A DNA stretch of 64,000 bases from Lactiplantibacillus pingfangensis (GTDB lineage: Bacteria > Bacillota > Bacilli > Lactobacillales > Lactobacillaceae): the NCBI RefSeq assembly GCF_005404945.1, contig NZ_BJDG01000003.1, forward strand, positions 1-64,000, read 5' to 3'. Below the pieces are notes generated by a model. That model saw only the letters and a list, made by a program, of their open reading frames with translations, did no database searches and had not been told where the DNA came from. Position 1 is the stretch's first letter, and each line of letters begins with the position of its first letter. A program made the translations under genes and the position numbers. Shown in pieces: positions 33,730-43,059 of this stretch.

Positions 33730-33940
33730 ATGCACATCTCTAGCCGTGAGGGGGCTTCGTTTGGGGCTCAGCCGTGGCATTTGACTTAGCGTGGTGGTTT
33801 TTCCGCGGTTAGTCAAAAACCAGCTTTTGAGACCGCTCTTTGGCTCAAAAATGGTTCACAGCGTTCCAGCCCCAAACGAAGCCCCCGGTAGGCGGAAATT
33901 AGCAGTTAGTCACTAATCAATTAGCGAGTTGGAAATTGGC
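33730..33940. repeat. Dispersed structured element, family R3, copy 1
   Basis: It is nearly identical to 52630-52845 over about 175 bases, with a more diverged tail. A perfect 19-bp outer stem (gggggcttcgtttggggct at 33750-33768, complement at 33868-33886) encloses two further helices: TTTGACT/AGTCAAA, and AACCA-TTTTGAG/CTCAAAA-TGGTT. No reading frame and no T-run. Confidence 0.8.
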
Positions 33941-34198
33941 AAAGTAGACAAGACAAAATATTGAATATATTCAGCCGATTAACAGCGGCTAATCTGGTGT
34001 TTTGAAAGATATAATGAGTTAAGTATGGAATTAGCGGAGGGTAATATGGGTTTTAACTGAACAATTTCAAAATTAAAAAATAGCTATGGATCGCTTGATA
34101 TTAGGAATCAGAGCCATTGATCACTTGAGAAGATCAAAAAAGTTGCAATTAGGGCTTTGCTAATTTTGTGACCAGTGCTATAATATTTCTTGTCGGAA

Positions 34199-34223
34199 AA
34201 ATATGCGTTTCAAAAGCATATTT
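34199..34223. repeat. Inverted repeat upstream of the tRNA promoter
   Basis: AAATATGC and GCATATTT flank a 9-base spacer, 25 bases upstream of the tRNA promoter. A possible TATAAT box lies just before it. Role unknown. Confidence 0.35.
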
Positions 34224-34246
34224 ATCCAAAAAGATTTAAAAAGATG

Positions 34247-34275
34247 TTGACAGTTATTCAACATGATGGTAAAGT
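34247..34275 (+). promoter_or_regulatory. Promoter of the tRNA cluster
   Basis: -35 TTGACA (34247-34252), 17-bp spacer, -10 TAAAGT (34270-34275), about 70 bases ahead of the first tRNA. Confidence 0.65.
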
Positions 34276-34346
34276 TAAATAGTTGTCACGGCTTAACAGT
34301 AAGCACTGTCTGGAACGACAACAAGGCATGGTTAATTATTAATCAT

Positions 34347-34428
34347 GCGGGTGTGGCGGAACTGGCAGACGCGCTAGATTTAGGTTCTAGTGTCTTACGA
34401 CGTGGGGGTTCGAGTCCCTTCACCCGCA
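34347..34428 (+). tRNA. tRNA-Leu (UAG)
   Basis: Acceptor GCGGGTG/CACCCGC, long variable arm, anticodon TAG in the loop attTAGgt, T arm GGTTCGAGTCC. CCA is not encoded. Confidence 0.96.
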
Positions 34429-34431
34429 CAT

Positions 34432-34504
34432 GCCGACTTAGCTCAGTTGGCAGAGCATCTCACTAGTAATGAGGAGGTCGGAGGTTCGAATCCTCTAGTC
34501 GGCA
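34432..34504 (+). tRNA. tRNA-Thr (AGU)
   Basis: Acceptor GCCGACT/AGTCGGC, anticodon stem TCTCA/TGAGG with loop ctAGTaa, T arm GGTTCGAATCC. CCA is not encoded. Confidence 0.95.
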
Positions 34505-34531
34505 TTCTCCATCAATTAAATAGTTTTTTAT

Positions 34532-34603
34532 GCGGAAGTAGTTCAGTGGTAGAACATCACCTTGCCATGGTGGGGGTCGCGAGTTCGAATCTCGTCTTCC
34601 GCT
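34532..34603 (+). tRNA. tRNA-Gly (GCC)
   Basis: Acceptor GCGGAAG/CTTCCGC, anticodon loop ttGCCat, T arm GAGTTCGAATCTC, discriminator U as usual for glycine. CCA is not encoded. Confidence 0.95.
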
Positions 34604-34611
34604 TTTAATTT

Positions 34612-34697
34612 GCCGGGGTGGCGGAATTGGCAGACGCACAGGACTTAAAATCCTGCGGTTAGTAATAACCGTACCGGTTCGACCCCGGTCCTCGGCA
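34612..34697 (+). tRNA. tRNA-Leu (UAA)
   Basis: Acceptor GCCGGGG/CCTCGGC, anticodon stem CAGGA/TCCTG with loop ctTAAaa, long variable arm, T arm GGTTCGACCCC. Confidence 0.96.
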
Positions 34698-34707
34698 TTT
34701 TAAATAT

Positions 34708-34781
34708 GCACCCATAGCGCAATTGGATAGAGTGTCTGACTACGAATCAGAAGGTTGTAGGTTCGACTCCTACTGGGTGCA
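34708..34781 (+). tRNA. tRNA-Arg (ACG)
   Basis: Acceptor GCACCCA/TGGGTGC, anticodon stem TCTGA/TCAGA with loop ctACGaa (A34 normally edited to inosine), T arm GGTTCGACTCC. Confidence 0.95.
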
Positions 34782-34788
34782 TTAGTAT

Positions 34789-34862
34789 CGGGAAGTAGCT
34801 CAGCTTGGTAGAGCACCTGGTTTGGGACCAGGGGGTCGCAGGTTCGAATCCTGTCTTCCCGA
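34789..34862 (+). tRNA. tRNA-Pro (UGG)
   Basis: Acceptor CGGGAAG/CTTCCCG, anticodon stem CCTGG/CCAGG with loop ttTGGga, T arm GGTTCGAATCC. Confidence 0.95.
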
Positions 34863-34872
34863 TCGATCTCAA

Positions 34873-34904
34873 CAGTCTTAGTTATTGTAACTAGGGCTTT
34901 TTAT
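34873..34904 (+). terminator. Hairpin between the two tRNA-Pro genes
   Basis: AGTCTTAGTT / AACTAGGGCT form a stem with some wobble, followed by TTTTT. It may separate the last tRNA from the main tRNA transcript or allow partial read-through. Confidence 0.6.
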
Positions 34905-34917
34905 TTAAACTTTTTAA

Positions 34918-34991
34918 CGGGAAGTAGCTCAGCTTGGTAGAGCACTACGTTCGGGACGTAGGGGTCGCAGGTTCAAATCCTGTTTTCCCGA
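34918..34991 (+). tRNA. tRNA-Pro (CGG)
   Basis: Acceptor CGGGAAG/TTTCCCG (one G-U), anticodon stem CTACG/CGTAG with loop ttCGGga, T arm GGTTCAAATCC. Nearly identical to the UGG gene outside the anticodon arm, consistent with duplication. Confidence 0.95.
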
Positions 34992-35012
34992 TTACGACTA
35001 AACCACAGAGAG

Positions 35013-35039
35013 ATCCAGTCAATTTGGCTGGATTTTTTT
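35013..35039 (+). terminator. Terminator of the tRNA cluster
   Basis: Stem atccagtc / ggctggat followed by ttttttt. Confidence 0.85.
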
Positions 35040-35267
35040 GTCGCCTTTTTGAACGACCAATTGGCTGTTAAACAGGTCGGTGAAAAATAGCGCTCCAACA
35101 CTTGTCTGCGGGCAAGCAAACCGTCATGATAGTTCAGTGATAGAATTATTGAAATCTTTTTAAACGGCCGGCTTGATTTTCGGTTCAATCAATTGAATGC
35201 AACTGCGCTGCGTGCTATGCTTTAACAACCGTGGGAGGCTAGTTGCGCCGCCCTTTAGGTGAAATTC

Positions 35268-35316
35268 TTTGCAATTTGTTTTTATCCTCGTATAATGAAA
35301 GTCAATATTAGTCAAA
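35268..35316 (+). promoter_or_regulatory. ctsR-clpC promoter with CtsR operator
   Basis: -35 TTTGCA (35268-35273), 17-bp spacer, -10 TATAAT (35291-35296). The CtsR heptad pair AGTCAAT-ATT-AGTCAAA (35300-35316) starts four bases after the -10, covering the transcription start. This position fits repression by CtsR and heat-shock release. Confidence 0.88.
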
Positions 35317-35338
35317 GATAATGTAAAGGGTGAAGCAG

Positions 35339-35806
35339 ATGCAAAGTCAAAATATCTCCGATATCATCGAAAAATATTTAAAAAGTATTTTGGCGGACGC
35401 TGAGCACGTTGAAATTCGGCGATCAGAAATTGCTGACCTATTCAACGTGGTCCCTTCTCAAATCAATTATGTGATTAAGACGCGTTTCACCATTCAAAAT
35501 GGTTACTTAGTTGAAAGTAAACGTGGTGGTGGTGGCTATATTCGCATTGAGAAGGTAAACCTCCTAGATGACGCTGACGTTTTGGATACCTTGATTCAAG
35601 TTATTGGGGATTCAATCACGCAACGGGATGCCTACGCGGTCGTCCAAAGTCTCTATGAAGATGATGTGTTAAATCGCAGGGAAGCCCAATTAATTTTAGT
35701 CGCGACGGATCGTAACACGCTTGCTGTGGACGATCATGACTTGGAAAATAGTCTGCGGGCGCGCATTATAATTGGAATCTTGAACCACCTGCGTTATGAA
35801 AGTTAA
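35339..35806 (+). CDS. ctsR: Class III heat-shock repressor CtsR
   Basis: 155 residues. The N-terminal winged helix (ISDIIEKYLKSIL...RRSEIADLFNVVPSQINYVIKTRF) ends in the glycine-rich wing (SKRGGGGYIRI), whose Arg-Gly tip is the known thermosensor and DNA contact in CtsR. The C-terminal dimerisation helices follow. It represses clp genes at normal temperature. The ATG at 35339 follows AAGGGTG; a GTG at 35330 overlaps that site. It is first gene of the ctsR-clpC operon and its operator lies upstream, so it is autoregulated. Confidence 0.95.
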   Translation: MQSQNISDIIEKYLKSILADAEHVEIRRSEIADLFNVVPSQINYVIKTRFTIQNGYLVESKRGGGGYIRIEKVNLLDDADVLDTLIQVIGDSITQRDAYAVVQSLYEDDVLNRREAQLILVATDRNTLAVDDHDLENSLRARIIIGILNHLRYES

Positions 35807-35824
35807 GGAAAGCGAGGAATCGCA

Positions 35825-38329
35825 ATGGATAACCTATTTACCCCGAGTGCCAAGAGTGTCTTAGTTTTAGCGCAAGAACAAGCTAAGTATTTTAAACATC
35901 AAGCAGTAGGAACGGAACATTTATTATTGGCATTGGCAATCGAGAAAAATGGGATTGCTAATAAAGTCTTACAACAATATGCGGTTACTGAGGACGATAT
36001 TCGTGAAGAAATTGAACGCTTCACGGGTTATGGCACCTTAAGTAACGTTGGCAAGGATACTTATTTGCCTTATTCACCAAAAGCCAAAGAAATTTTGTCG
36101 GTGGCTGGTGATGAAGCCAAACGTTTAGGCGCCAATAAGATTGGTACTGAACATTTGTTGTTGGCAATGTTGTCAGACGAAAGTATCCTGTCCTCGCGTA
36201 TTTTAATGAATTTAAATTTGGATTTAGGTCAGACTCGCAAAGTTGTCTTGCGTAAGCTTGGTGTCAGTGATGCTATGGGCAAGCGCAAGGGCAACAGTCA
36301 AATTCGTGGTGGCAAGAAGGCGGAAGGGACGCCGACTTTGGATTCATTAGCTCGCGATTTGACTCAGTTAGCCAGTGAACAACAAATGGATCCCGTCGTT
36401 GGCCGTTCCAAAGAGGTCAAACGGGTTATTCAAATCTTGTCACGCCGGACGAAGAACAACCCAGTCTTGATTGGTGAACCAGGTGTTGGTAAAACTGCGA
36501 TTGCAGAAGGTTTGGCACAAAAAATTGTTGCTGGTGATGTCCCGAGCGACATGGCTGACAAGCGCTTGATGATGCTTGATATGGGCTCACTCGTGGCTGG
36601 AACGAAGTATCGTGGTGAATTCGAAGATCGGTTAAAGAAAGTGATCGACGAAATTTACAATGATGGTCACGTCATCCTCTTTATTGATGAATTACACACG
36701 TTAATTGGTGCCGGTGGGGCTGAAGGTGCAATCGACGCCTCCAACATTTTGAAGCCAGCTTTGGCACGTGGTGAACTCCAAACGATTGGTGCTACAACTT
36801 TAAATGAATACCAAAAGTATATTGAGTCTGATGCGGCCTTAGAACGGCGGTTTGCGACGGTCATGGTTGATGAACCAACGCCAGATGAAGCGGTTGAAAT
36901 TTTAACCGGCTTGCGGCCACGCTATGAAGAACATCATCACGTCAATATTACCGATGAAGCTGTGGAACAAGCAGTTAAGCTGTCCAGTCGCTATATTAGC
37001 GATCGTTTCTTACCAGATAAGGCGATTGATTTGATGGATGAAGCAGCCGCGAAGGTTCGGATTGATCAGATGGATCAGCCAACTAAGCTGTCAAAGAATC
37101 AAGACAAATTAGCAGAACTGCGCCAGCAAAAAGAAACTGCCATCGAAGATCAGGATTTCGAACAAGCAGCGGATATTCGTAAAAAAGAAATGAAACTCAA
37201 GGATCGTTTAGATAGTCTGACGGCGGCGCAAGAAGCGGCGGCTGAAGATGGCGATGGTCCTAAGTATGCGTTAAATGTGACTGCTGAAGATATTGCGCAG
37301 GTCGTGGCTGAATGGACCGGGGTGCCCCTCACCCAGTTGCAAAAGACTGAAAGTGAACGGCTCGTTAACTTGGAAAGCATTTTGCATGAACGGGTTGTCG
37401 GCCAACCTGAGGCGGTCTCCGCGGTGGCACGTGCGATTCGGCGGGCCCGTAGCGGGTTGAAAGATCCGAGTCGACCAATTGGCTCCTTCATGTTTCTTGG
37501 TCCAACTGGGGTCGGGAAGACTGAACTAGCCAAGGCATTAGCCGAAGCGATGTTTGGTTCGGAAGACAACATGATTCGGATTGACATGTCAGAATATATG
37601 GAACGCTATTCAACGAGCCGCTTGATTGGGTCAGCCCCCGGTTATGTCGGTTATGACGAAGGTGGGCAATTGACAGAGAAAGTTCGTCAAAAGCCATACT
37701 CCGTTGTACTATTTGATGAAGTTGAAAAGGCCCATCCAGATGTCTTTAATATTTTGTTACAAGTCTTGGATGATGGTTACTTAACTGATTCAAAGGGTCG
37801 TAAAGTTGATTTCCGAAACACCATTTTGATCATGACTTCTAACTTGGGTGCAACCACGCTTCGTGATGAAAAGTCGGTTGGTTTCGGTGCTGCTGATCAT
37901 GCGAATGATTACAAAGCGGTTTCGGCCACGATTCATGAAGAATTGCGCAAGGCCTTCCGACCAGAATTCTTAAATCGGATTGACGAAACGATTGTCTTCC
38001 ATTCCTTGAATCGGGACGAATTACATGAAATCGTGAAGTTAATGGCGACTGAAATTGTTGATCGCGTCGCACAGCAAGGCATTAAAATCAAAATCACCCC
38101 AGCGGCAATTGATGTTGTGGCGAAGGCTGGTTTTGATCCTGAATATGGAGCACGACCAATTCGGCGGGCATTACAGACTGAGGTTGAAGATCGGTTAAGT
38201 GAATCACTCTTAACAGGTGAGATCAAAGTTAACGATCAAGTGACGATTGGGGCTAGCAAAGGCGCGATTACGATTAGCGTCAAGAGCCAACCAAAATCAG
38301 ATGGTCGTTCAACGGTTTCTTCTAAATAA
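35825..38329 (+). CDS. clpC: ATP-dependent Clp protease ATPase subunit ClpC
   Basis: 834 residues. Double Clp-N repeat (1-150), first AAA+ domain (Walker A GEPGVGKT, Walker [12 protein letters not shown]), UVR-containing middle domain ([29 protein letters not shown]), second AAA+ domain (Walker [10 protein letters not shown], Walker [12 protein letters not shown]) and C-terminal helical domain. It unfolds substrates for ClpP and assists protein quality control. It follows ctsR by 18 bases. The mcsA and mcsB genes present between them in Bacillus are absent, as in other lactobacilli. A terminator follows. Confidence 0.96.
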   Translation: MDNLFTPSAKSVLVLAQEQAKYFKHQAVGTEHLLLALAIEKNGIANKVLQQYAVTEDDIREEIERFTGYGTLSNVGKDTYLPYSPKAKEILSVAGDEAKRLGANKIGTEHLLLAMLSDESILSSRILMNLNLDLGQTRKVVLRKLGVSDAMGKRKGNSQIRGGKKAEGTPTLDSLARDLTQLASEQQMDPVVGRSKEVKRVIQILSRRTKNNPVLIGEPGVGKTAIAEGLAQKIVAGDVPSDMADKRLMMLDMGSLVAGTKYRGEFEDRLKKVIDEIYNDGHVILFIDELHTLIGAGGAEGAIDASNILKPALARGELQTIGATTLNEYQKYIESDAALERRFATVMVDEPTPDEAVEILTGLRPRYEEHHHVNITDEAVEQAVKLSSRYISDRFLPDKAIDLMDEAAAKVRIDQMDQPTKLSKNQDKLAELRQQKETAIEDQDFEQAADIRKKEMKLKDRLDSLTAAQEAAAEDGDGPKYALNVTAEDIAQVVAEWTGVPLTQLQKTESERLVNLESILHERVVGQPEAVSAVARAIRRARSGLKDPSRPIGSFMFLGPTGVGKTELAKALAEAMFGSEDNMIRIDMSEYMERYSTSRLIGSAPGYVGYDEGGQLTEKVRQKPYSVVLFDEVEKAHPDVFNILLQVLDDGYLTDSKGRKVDFRNTILIMTSNLGATTLRDEKSVGFGAADHANDYKAVSATIHEELRKAFRPEFLNRIDETIVFHSLNRDELHEIVKLMATEIVDRVAQQGIKIKITPAAIDVVAKAGFDPEYGARPIRRALQTEVEDRLSESLLTGEIKVNDQVTIGASKGAITISVKSQPKSDGRSTVSSK

Positions 38330-38346
38330 CTAAAACTCAATTCATA

Positions 38347-38378
38347 AGCGTTCAGGCAATTGTGTCTGAACGTTTTTT
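38347..38378 (+). terminator. Terminator of the ctsR-clpC operon
   Basis: Stem gcgttcaggc / gtctgaacgt followed by TTTTTT. Confidence 0.85.
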
Positions 38379-38568
38379 GTGGTGTCAGACGCAACTACGC
38401 CGGTAGTAATCGTTAAAAAAATGGTGTAGATTATAAGAGAAAGAAAAACTGTCGTGTGAAGACGCTTCACCGGCAGACGATGGGATTAGAACTTAGACAT
38501 GCACAGCAGAGTGTTAGCTAATGATTGATTTCGAACTTTGACGCATAAAAAGAAAGGTGAGAATTTAA

Positions 38569-39174
38569 ATGGTAACGCGTGCGGAACAACTGGCTAAAAC
38601 GCATCAGGCAATTTTAGATGCCGCACGAGAGTTATTCTTAAAGCATGGCTATGCGGCAACTAGTACGCGCGACATTGCTAATGCGATTGGGATTACTCAG
38701 CCAGCTTTGTATCATCATTTTAAAGATAAAGAAGTTATTTTCCTAGCCGTGATTACAACGGTCGGTGGCGAGATTAAGACGGGCTTGGATCAGATTTTAT
38801 CACAACCGAACCAAGAACCCTTGGAACAATTAACGGATGTTTCCTTGCTCTTAACACATAAGCATCCGGCCGATATCTTCACGTTAATTCACACGAGCTT
38901 TAAAGATTTGTCGCGTGAGCATATTGGTCAGTTAGCAGGCGTTTTCCGTAATGATTATGTGCAGCCATTGCAGACCTTCTTTGGTCAACCGAACTTGCAG
39001 TTGCAAGCGGGGGTCACACCAGCGATGGCGGCTAACTTTTACCTCACGAGCCTGAGCCCGTTGTTCAATAGTTTTCATCGAATTGGGGATCCTGCAGCGG
39101 ATGAACGGACCCAAGTCCAAACGTTGCTCAAGATGATCTTGTTCGGGGTGGCTCGTGAGTCGGAAACAAAATAG
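38569..39174 (+). CDS. TetR/AcrR-family transcriptional regulator
   Basis: 201 residues. The N-terminal helix-turn-helix is typical (AILDAARELFLKHGYAATSTRDIANAIGITQPALYHHFKDKEVIF). The C-terminal helical ligand domain is variable and gives no substrate. The ATG follows AAAGGTGAG. It stands alone between the clpC terminator and the rpoB promoter. No transporter is adjacent, so its target is not evident. Confidence 0.9.
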   Translation: MVTRAEQLAKTHQAILDAARELFLKHGYAATSTRDIANAIGITQPALYHHFKDKEVIFLAVITTVGGEIKTGLDQILSQPNQEPLEQLTDVSLLLTHKHPADIFTLIHTSFKDLSREHIGQLAGVFRNDYVQPLQTFFGQPNLQLQAGVTPAMAANFYLTSLSPLFNSFHRIGDPAADERTQVQTLLKMILFGVARESETK

Positions 39175-39203
39175 GAAACAGTTAATTTTAACGAACGACT
39201 AGG

Positions 39204-39232
39204 TTGACAGCAACCGGTTTTCGATGTATATT
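39204..39232 (+). promoter_or_regulatory. Promoter of rpoB-rpoC
   Basis: -35 TTGACA (39204-39209), 17-bp spacer, -10 TATATT (39227-39232). It gives a leader of nearly 200 bases. Confidence 0.75.
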
Positions 39233-39239
39233 ATAACTT

Positions 39240-39436
39240 GTCTGTAACCGTGAACTTGAACAAAGACGCAATCTATTGTCTGCGTGTTTTGTTAATATAA
39301 GCCCAAAAATAGTCCAACTTAAATGGCTATTTTTGGTTTTTTTATGCCCAAAATTCGGTTTTTAGTGCATTTGTAACACAAATGTAATATTAGCTGATTG
39401 GACCAAGTCACGGAATAATAAGAAGGGGTGAACAAC
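39240..39436 (+). promoter_or_regulatory. rpoB leader with attenuator hairpin (possible Lacto-rpoB motif)
   Basis: The leader contains a perfect 10-bp stem CCAAAAATAG / CTATTTTTGG followed by seven Ts (39303-39343), about 90 bases before rpoB: an attenuator by position. A conserved RNA called Lacto-rpoB is described upstream of rpoB in lactic acid bacteria. Location fits, but I cannot confirm its consensus by eye. Confidence 0.6.
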
Positions 39437-42400
39437 TTGGCCGGACATTTAGTTAAATACGGTAAACACCGTACCCGTAGAAGTTATGCACGTATCAAGG
39501 AAGTTCTTGATTTGCCTAACTTGATTGAAATCCAATCTGATTCATATCAGTGGTTCTTGGATGAAGGTCTCCGGGAAATGTTTGAAGATATTTTGCCAAT
39601 CGACGATTTTGCAGGGAAACTTTCACTTGAATTTGTCGACTATCAACTATTAGAACCAAAGTACACCGTCGATGAAGCCCGTGAACATGATGCGAACTAT
39701 TCTGCACCACTGCATGTGACTTTACGACTGACTAACCATGAAACTGGCGAAATCAAGTCGCAAGATGTATTCTTTGGCGATTTCCCATTAATGACTGAAC
39801 AAGGGACCTTTATTATTAATGGTGCCGAACGGGTCATTGTTTCACAATTGGTTCGTTCACCCGGTGTTTACTTTAATGAAGAATTAGATAAAAATGGTCG
39901 TCCTAGCTATGGCACTACCGTGATTCCTAACCGTGGGGCTTGGCTAGAACTTGAAACCGATGCTAAGAATATTTCTTACGTTCGGATTGACCGGACGCGG
40001 AAGATTCCATTAACAGAATTAGTTCGTGCCTTAGGTTATGGTTCTGACGATGACATCATCGACATGTTGGGTGAAACCGACAGTTTGATCAACACCTTGG
40101 AAAAAGATGTTCATAAAAACACTGATGATTCACGTGTCGAAGAATCCTTGAAGGATATCTACGAACGACTACGTCCAGGCGAACCTAAGACTGCTGACAG
40201 TTCACGGAGTCTGTTGACTGCGCGCTTCTTTGATCCTAAACGTTACGACTTCGCACCAGTTGGTCGTTACAAGGTTAACAAGAAGTTAAGCATGAAGACA
40301 CGTTTGATGGGCTTGACCTTGGCTGAAACCTTGGCCGATCCTGATACCGGTGAAGTGATTGCTCAAAAAGGCGATGTCATCGATAAAAACGTGATGGCTA
40401 AGCTATCGAGCTATTTGGAAAATGACGACTTCAAGACCGTGACCTATACACCGTCTGATGAAGCAGTTGTCACGAATCCAATGGTTTTACAGGTTGTGAA
40501 AGTTTACTCACAAAATGACCCAGAAAAGGTTGTTAACGTGATTGGCAATGGCAACATTGACCTTAAGTTCAAACACATTTTGCCTGCAGATATCATTGCT
40601 TCCATTAACTACTTCTTTAACTTACAAGAAGGCTTAGGCACGACGGATGATATTGATCACTTGGGTAACCGGCGGATTCGTTCCGTGGGTGAATTGTTAC
40701 AAAACCAATTCCGGATCGGGTTATCTCGGATGGAACGGGTTGTTCGTGAACGGATGTCGATTCAAGACGCCGCCACGGTAACACCACAACAATTGATCAA
40801 TATTCGCCCAGTCGTTGCATCAATCAAAGAATTCTTTGGGTCATCACAATTGTCTCAATTCATGGATCAAACGAACCCCTTAGGTGAATTAACGCATAAG
40901 CGTCGTTTATCAGCCTTAGGACCTGGTGGTTTGACTCGTGATCGGGCCGGTTATGAAGTTCGAGACGTGCACTATACCCACTACGGTCGGATGTGCCCAA
41001 TCGAAACACCTGAAGGTCCTAACATTGGTTTGATCAACAGTTTGTCTTCTTATGCCAAGGTTAACCGTTATGGCTTCATCGAAACGCCTTATCGTCGTGT
41101 CGATTGGACGACTCATAAAGTTACCGATAAGATTGACTATTTAGCTGCTGACGAAGAAGACCAATTTGTCATTGCCCAAGCGAACTCGCCATTAACTGAT
41201 GATGGTGCCTTCATTGATGACACAGTTTTAGCCCGTAAAAAGGAAGAAAACTTGGAAATCTCAATCGAAGACGTCGATTACATGGACGTTTCGCCTAAGC
41301 AAGTTGTTGCCGTTGCCACCGCATGTATTCCTTTCTTGGAAAACGATGACTCTAACCGGGCCTTAATGGGTGCCAACATGCAACGACAAGCCGTTCCTTT
41401 GGTTGATCCACATGCCCCATTAATTGGGACTGGGATCGAATACAAAGCGGCGCATGATTCAGGGATTGCCTTAATCAACCGGCATGAAGGAACAGTTGAA
41501 TACGTTGATGCGCGTGAAATTCGGGTTCGACGTGACGATGGTTCCTTAGATACCTACAAATTAATGAAGTTCCGTCGTTCAAATGGTGGTAAAAACTACA
41601 ACCAACGGCCAATCGTTAAAACCGGTGACCATGTTGATAACGACGAAGTCTTAGCCGATGGTCCAGCAATGGAAGGCGGGGAATTAGCTTTAGGCCAAAA
41701 CCCATTAGTTGCTTTCATGACTTGGAACGGTTATAACTTCGAAGATGCCATCATTATTAATGAACGTTTGGTTCGTGAAGATGTTTACACGTCAATTCAT
41801 ATTGAAGAATACGAATCAGAAGCGCGTGATACGAAACTCGGACCTGAAGAAATGACCCGTGAAATTCCTAACGTTGGGGAAGACGCTTTGCGTAACCTTG
41901 ATGAAGATGGGATTATCCGCGTTGGGGCCGAAGTTAAAGATGGTGACATCCTCGTTGGTAAGGTAACGCCTAAAGGGGTTACGGAATTATCAGCCGAAGA
42001 ACGTTTGTTACATGCGATCTTTGGTGAAAAGGCTCGTGAAGTTCGGGATACCTCGCTCCGAGTACCACATGGTGGTGGCGGGATTATTCAAGATGTTAAG
42101 ATCTTTACCCGTGAAAATGGGGACGAATTATCACCTGGTGTCAACATGATGGTTCGGGTCTACATTGCCCAAAAACGTAAGATTCAAGTCGGTGACAAGA
42201 TGGCCGGACGACATGGTAATAAAGGGACCGTTTCAATCGTGGTTCCTCAAGAAGACATGCCGTACATGCCAGATGGCACTCCAATTGATATTATGCTGAG
42301 CCCAATGGGTGTGCCTTCACGTATGAACATCGGACAAGTTTTGGAATTGCATTTAGGTATGGCTGCTCGTAAATTGGGTATTCATATGGCAACGCCGGTC

Positions 42401-43042
42401 TTTGATGGGGCGCGTGATTCTGATATTTGGAAGGCTGTTCGTGAAGCTGGACTCGATGCCGATGGGAAGTCAATCGTCTATGATGGACGGACTGGTGAAC
42501 CATTTGATAAGCGCATCGCCGTTGGTGTCATGCACTATATGAAGCTTAGTCACATGGTTGATGATAAGATTCATGCCCGTTCAATCGGACCTTACTCTTT
42601 AGTTACGCAACAACCACTTGGTGGGAAAGCGCAATTTGGGGGCCAACGTTTCGGTGAAATGGAAGTTTGGGCCTTGGAAGCTTATGGGGCTGCTTACACT
42701 TTACAAGAAATCTTGACTTACAAGTCTGATGACGTGGTTGGTCGGGTTAAGACCTATGAAGCCATTGTTAAGGACGAACCAATTCCTAAGCCAGGCGTGC
42801 CAGAATCATTCCGCGTGTTGGTCAAGGAATTACAAGCATTGGGACTCGATATGAAGGTCTTGGATGCTGAAGATAAAGAAATTGAATTGCGGGATATGGA
42901 TGACGAAGACGACGATGTCGTTAACGTGGATGCCTTGAGCAAAATCCAGCAAGAAAATGAACAAAAAGCTGCTGATAAGCCAGTGAAGACTGACAAACCA
43001 GCCGCAACTGAACCAACAAACGCTCACCAGGATAATCAATAA
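39437..43042 (+). CDS. rpoB: RNA polymerase beta subunit
   Basis: 1201 residues. All hallmark regions are present. The rifampicin-binding cluster reads [31 protein letters not shown] with sensitive-type residues; [12 protein letters not shown] and the C-terminal [25 protein letters not shown] clamp region follow. An acidic, poorly conserved tail ends the protein. Start is TTG at 39437 (MAGHLVKYG), six bases after AAGGGGTG; the GTG at 39428 is inside the ribosome-binding site. Operon with rpoC, 17 bases apart. Confidence 0.97.
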   Translation: MAGHLVKYGKHRTRRSYARIKEVLDLPNLIEIQSDSYQWFLDEGLREMFEDILPIDDFAGKLSLEFVDYQLLEPKYTVDEAREHDANYSAPLHVTLRLTNHETGEIKSQDVFFGDFPLMTEQGTFIINGAERVIVSQLVRSPGVYFNEELDKNGRPSYGTTVIPNRGAWLELETDAKNISYVRIDRTRKIPLTELVRALGYGSDDDIIDMLGETDSLINTLEKDVHKNTDDSRVEESLKDIYERLRPGEPKTADSSRSLLTARFFDPKRYDFAPVGRYKVNKKLSMKTRLMGLTLAETLADPDTGEVIAQKGDVIDKNVMAKLSSYLENDDFKTVTYTPSDEAVVTNPMVLQVVKVYSQNDPEKVVNVIGNGNIDLKFKHILPADIIASINYFFNLQEGLGTTDDIDHLGNRRIRSVGELLQNQFRIGLSRMERVVRERMSIQDAATVTPQQLINIRPVVASIKEFFGSSQLSQFMDQTNPLGELTHKRRLSALGPGGLTRDRAGYEVRDVHYTHYGRMCPIETPEGPNIGLINSLSSYAKVNRYGFIETPYRRVDWTTHKVTDKIDYLAADEEDQFVIAQANSPLTDDGAFIDDTVLARKKEENLEISIEDVDYMDVSPKQVVAVATACIPFLENDDSNRALMGANMQRQAVPLVDPHAPLIGTGIEYKAAHDSGIALINRHEGTVEYVDAREIRVRRDDGSLDTYKLMKFRRSNGGKNYNQRPIVKTGDHVDNDEVLADGPAMEGGELALGQNPLVAFMTWNGYNFEDAIIINERLVREDVYTSIHIEEYESEARDTKLGPEEMTREIPNVGEDALRNLDEDGIIRVGAEVKDGDILVGKVTPKGVTELSAEERLLHAIFGEKAREVRDTSLRVPHGGGGIIQDVKIFTRENGDELSPGVNMMVRVYIAQKRKIQVGDKMAGRHGNKGTVSIVVPQEDMPYMPDGTPIDIMLSPMGVPSRMNIGQVLELHLGMAARKLGIHMATPVFDGARDSDIWKAVREAGLDADGKSIVYDGRTGEPFDKRIAVGVMHYMKLSHMVDDKIHARSIGPYSLVTQQPLGGKAQFGGQRFGEMEVWALEAYGAAYTLQEILTYKSDDVVGRVKTYEAIVKDEPIPKPGVPESFRVLVKELQALGLDMKVLDAEDKEIELRDMDDEDDDVVNVDALSKIQQENEQKAADKPVKTDKPAATEPTNAHQDNQ

Positions 43043-43059
43043 AAAGGGAGGTCGGTCCT

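Larger units (their letters stand above)
32880..34346. other. 1.5-kb gene-free region between serS and the tRNA cluster
   Basis: It holds the serS terminator, R1 copy B (33003-33191), a possible frameshifted gene remnant (33521-33720), R3 copy 1 (33730-33905 and tail), an AT-rich inverted repeat (34199-34223) and the tRNA promoter. The segment 33192-33520 contains several small inverted repeats (for example near 33360 ggtggcaatccacc) but nothing I can name. Confidence 0.6.
34992..35338. other. Region between the tRNA cluster and ctsR
   Basis: It carries the tRNA terminator, about 220 bases with no recognisable feature, then the ctsR promoter and CtsR operator. Confidence 0.6.

Noticed and set aside
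34263-34608. Open frames of 67 and 72 residues
   Set aside because: They run through four tRNA genes; the translated text is tRNA sequence.
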